NCBI GenBank assembly: GCA_900557315.1
Contig: USSI01000112.1
Coordinates: forward strand, 1 to 5,479
Reading direction: 5' to 3'
From: an uncultured Butyricicoccus sp.
GTDB taxonomy: Bacteria; Bacillota; Clostridia; Oscillospirales; Butyricicoccaceae
Length of the DNA stretch: 5,479 nt
Of the stretch, positions 5,107 through 5,479 are shown one piece after another. Every line of letters begins with the position of its first letter. Position 1 is the first letter of the stretch. A program made the position numbers and the translations under genes. Below the pieces are notes generated by a model that saw only the letters and a program-made list of their open reading frames with translations, was not told where the DNA came from and did no database searches.

Positions 5107-5479
5107 TTATTTGCCTCCCAGTCTCGTGGCTACTTCATCGCCCCAGCGCGTGACCTCGCTTTGCAGCATGCGGGCAAGCGATGGCCGCACCGCGCTGTAA
5201 AAGCCGCGGCCATTGACGTACAGCACCTTGATGCGGGGGCGGTACCGCTTGGCGCGCCCGCTTGGCCTGCGCCGTGCGTGGCCGTTTTCCAGATAATTCG
5301 TGATCGCGCCGGGGCTGTCCGGCCCGCTGGAGGAATTGGTCGGGCGGACGGCGGCATATCCGCCGCCCGAACCGATGTACTTTTCCTGCCAGCCCGCGAC
5401 ATGGCCGTGCGCGTCGTTGATGCGGCCGCGGATCTGCCCGCGCGCGCCTGCCTGCATGCGCGCGCCCAGCCGCTCATGG
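5107..5479 (-). CDS. HK97-gp10/XkdI-like tail completion (neck) protein, 5' end missing
   Basis: This is the C-terminal 123 codons of a protein whose frame stays open to the window edge. The first in-frame ATG (5455-5457) has no Shine-Dalgarno sequence before it, and sensible coding sequence (H-E-R-L-G-A-R) precedes it, so the true start probably lies outside the window. The protein is very basic and rich in Gly and Arg. Its visible core reads GAITNYLENGHARRRPSG, then a YRPRIKVLYVNGRGFY stretch, then a C-terminal amphipathic helix. That pattern resembles the HK97 gp10 / XkdI family. Members act at the head-tail interface or in completing the head-proximal end of the tail. Position fits: in PBSX-like modules this gene lies just before the XkdJ-type gene and the sheath. 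The TAA stop abuts the next ATG with no gap. Family assignment rests on sequence feel and synteny, not on a database match. Confidence 0.75.
   Translation of the reverse strand, partial: HERLGARMQAGARGQIRGRINDAHGHVAGWQEKYIGSGGGYAAVRPTNSSSGPDSPGAITNYLENGHARRRPSGRAKRYRPRIKVLYVNGRGFYSAVRPSLARMLQSEVTRWGDEVATRLGGK

Noticed and set aside
5455..5457. ATG as the true start of the gp10-like gene
   Set aside because: There is no Shine-Dalgarno sequence upstream and the frame continues with plausible coding sequence to the window edge, so the gene is treated as truncated at its 5' end.
5130..5477. A 115-codon minus-strand frame overlapping the gp10-like gene in another phase
   Set aside because: It is Ala/Arg/Ser-rich, has no family features, and its extent is explained by GC-rich shadow coding; the other frame has recognisable motifs and abuts the next gene properly.

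Overview
The window is a stretch of a contractile-tail (myovirus-type) late operon, read entirely on the minus strand (right to left). It comes from a prophage, a phage, or a phage-tail-like particle of a Gram-positive host. Three things point to a GC-rich Firmicute, most plausibly a gut clostridium of the Oscillospirales type: overall GC around 60% with strongly GC-biased third positions, near-perfect AAGGAGG ribosome binding sites before almost every gene, and a gene order like that of the Bacillus subtilis PBSX/skin tail module. The host assignment is inference.

In transcription order the genes are: the 3' end of an HK97-gp10/XkdI-like neck or tail-completion protein (cut by the window edge, ending at 5107); a tail-terminator-like XkdJ/DUF6838-type protein (5106-4648); a short 351-residue tail sheath (4642-3587); an XkdM-like tail tube protein (3571-3128); an XkdN-like tail assembly chaperone (3114-2704) with a second ORF in the -1 frame (to 2498); a 715-residue tape measure protein (2505-358); and the start of an XkdP-like baseplate/LysM-family protein (268 to beyond base 1). 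Genes abut or overlap, and stop codons are often merged with the next Shine-Dalgarno sequence. No internal promoter was recognised.

The gene products would act together. The tube polymerises around the tape measure, which sets tail length, with help from the chaperone pair. The sheath assembles around the tube, the terminator and completion proteins cap the head-proximal end, and the LysM-family protein belongs to the baseplate that starts assembly.

Two regulatory elements stand out. (1) The chaperone gene ends in a textbook -1 frameshift site: A AAA AAC directly followed by TGA, a 7-nt spacer, then a long imperfect hairpin of 23 pairs. It would produce a 205-residue gpGT-type fusion. (2) The only real intergenic gap (269-357) contains a strong intrinsic terminator between the tape measure and the baseplate gene, overlapped by a mutually exclusive 9-bp hairpin. 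This is an attenuator-like layout inside what should be one continuous tail operon. I saw no tRNA, rRNA, CRISPR array, insertion sequence or attachment site.
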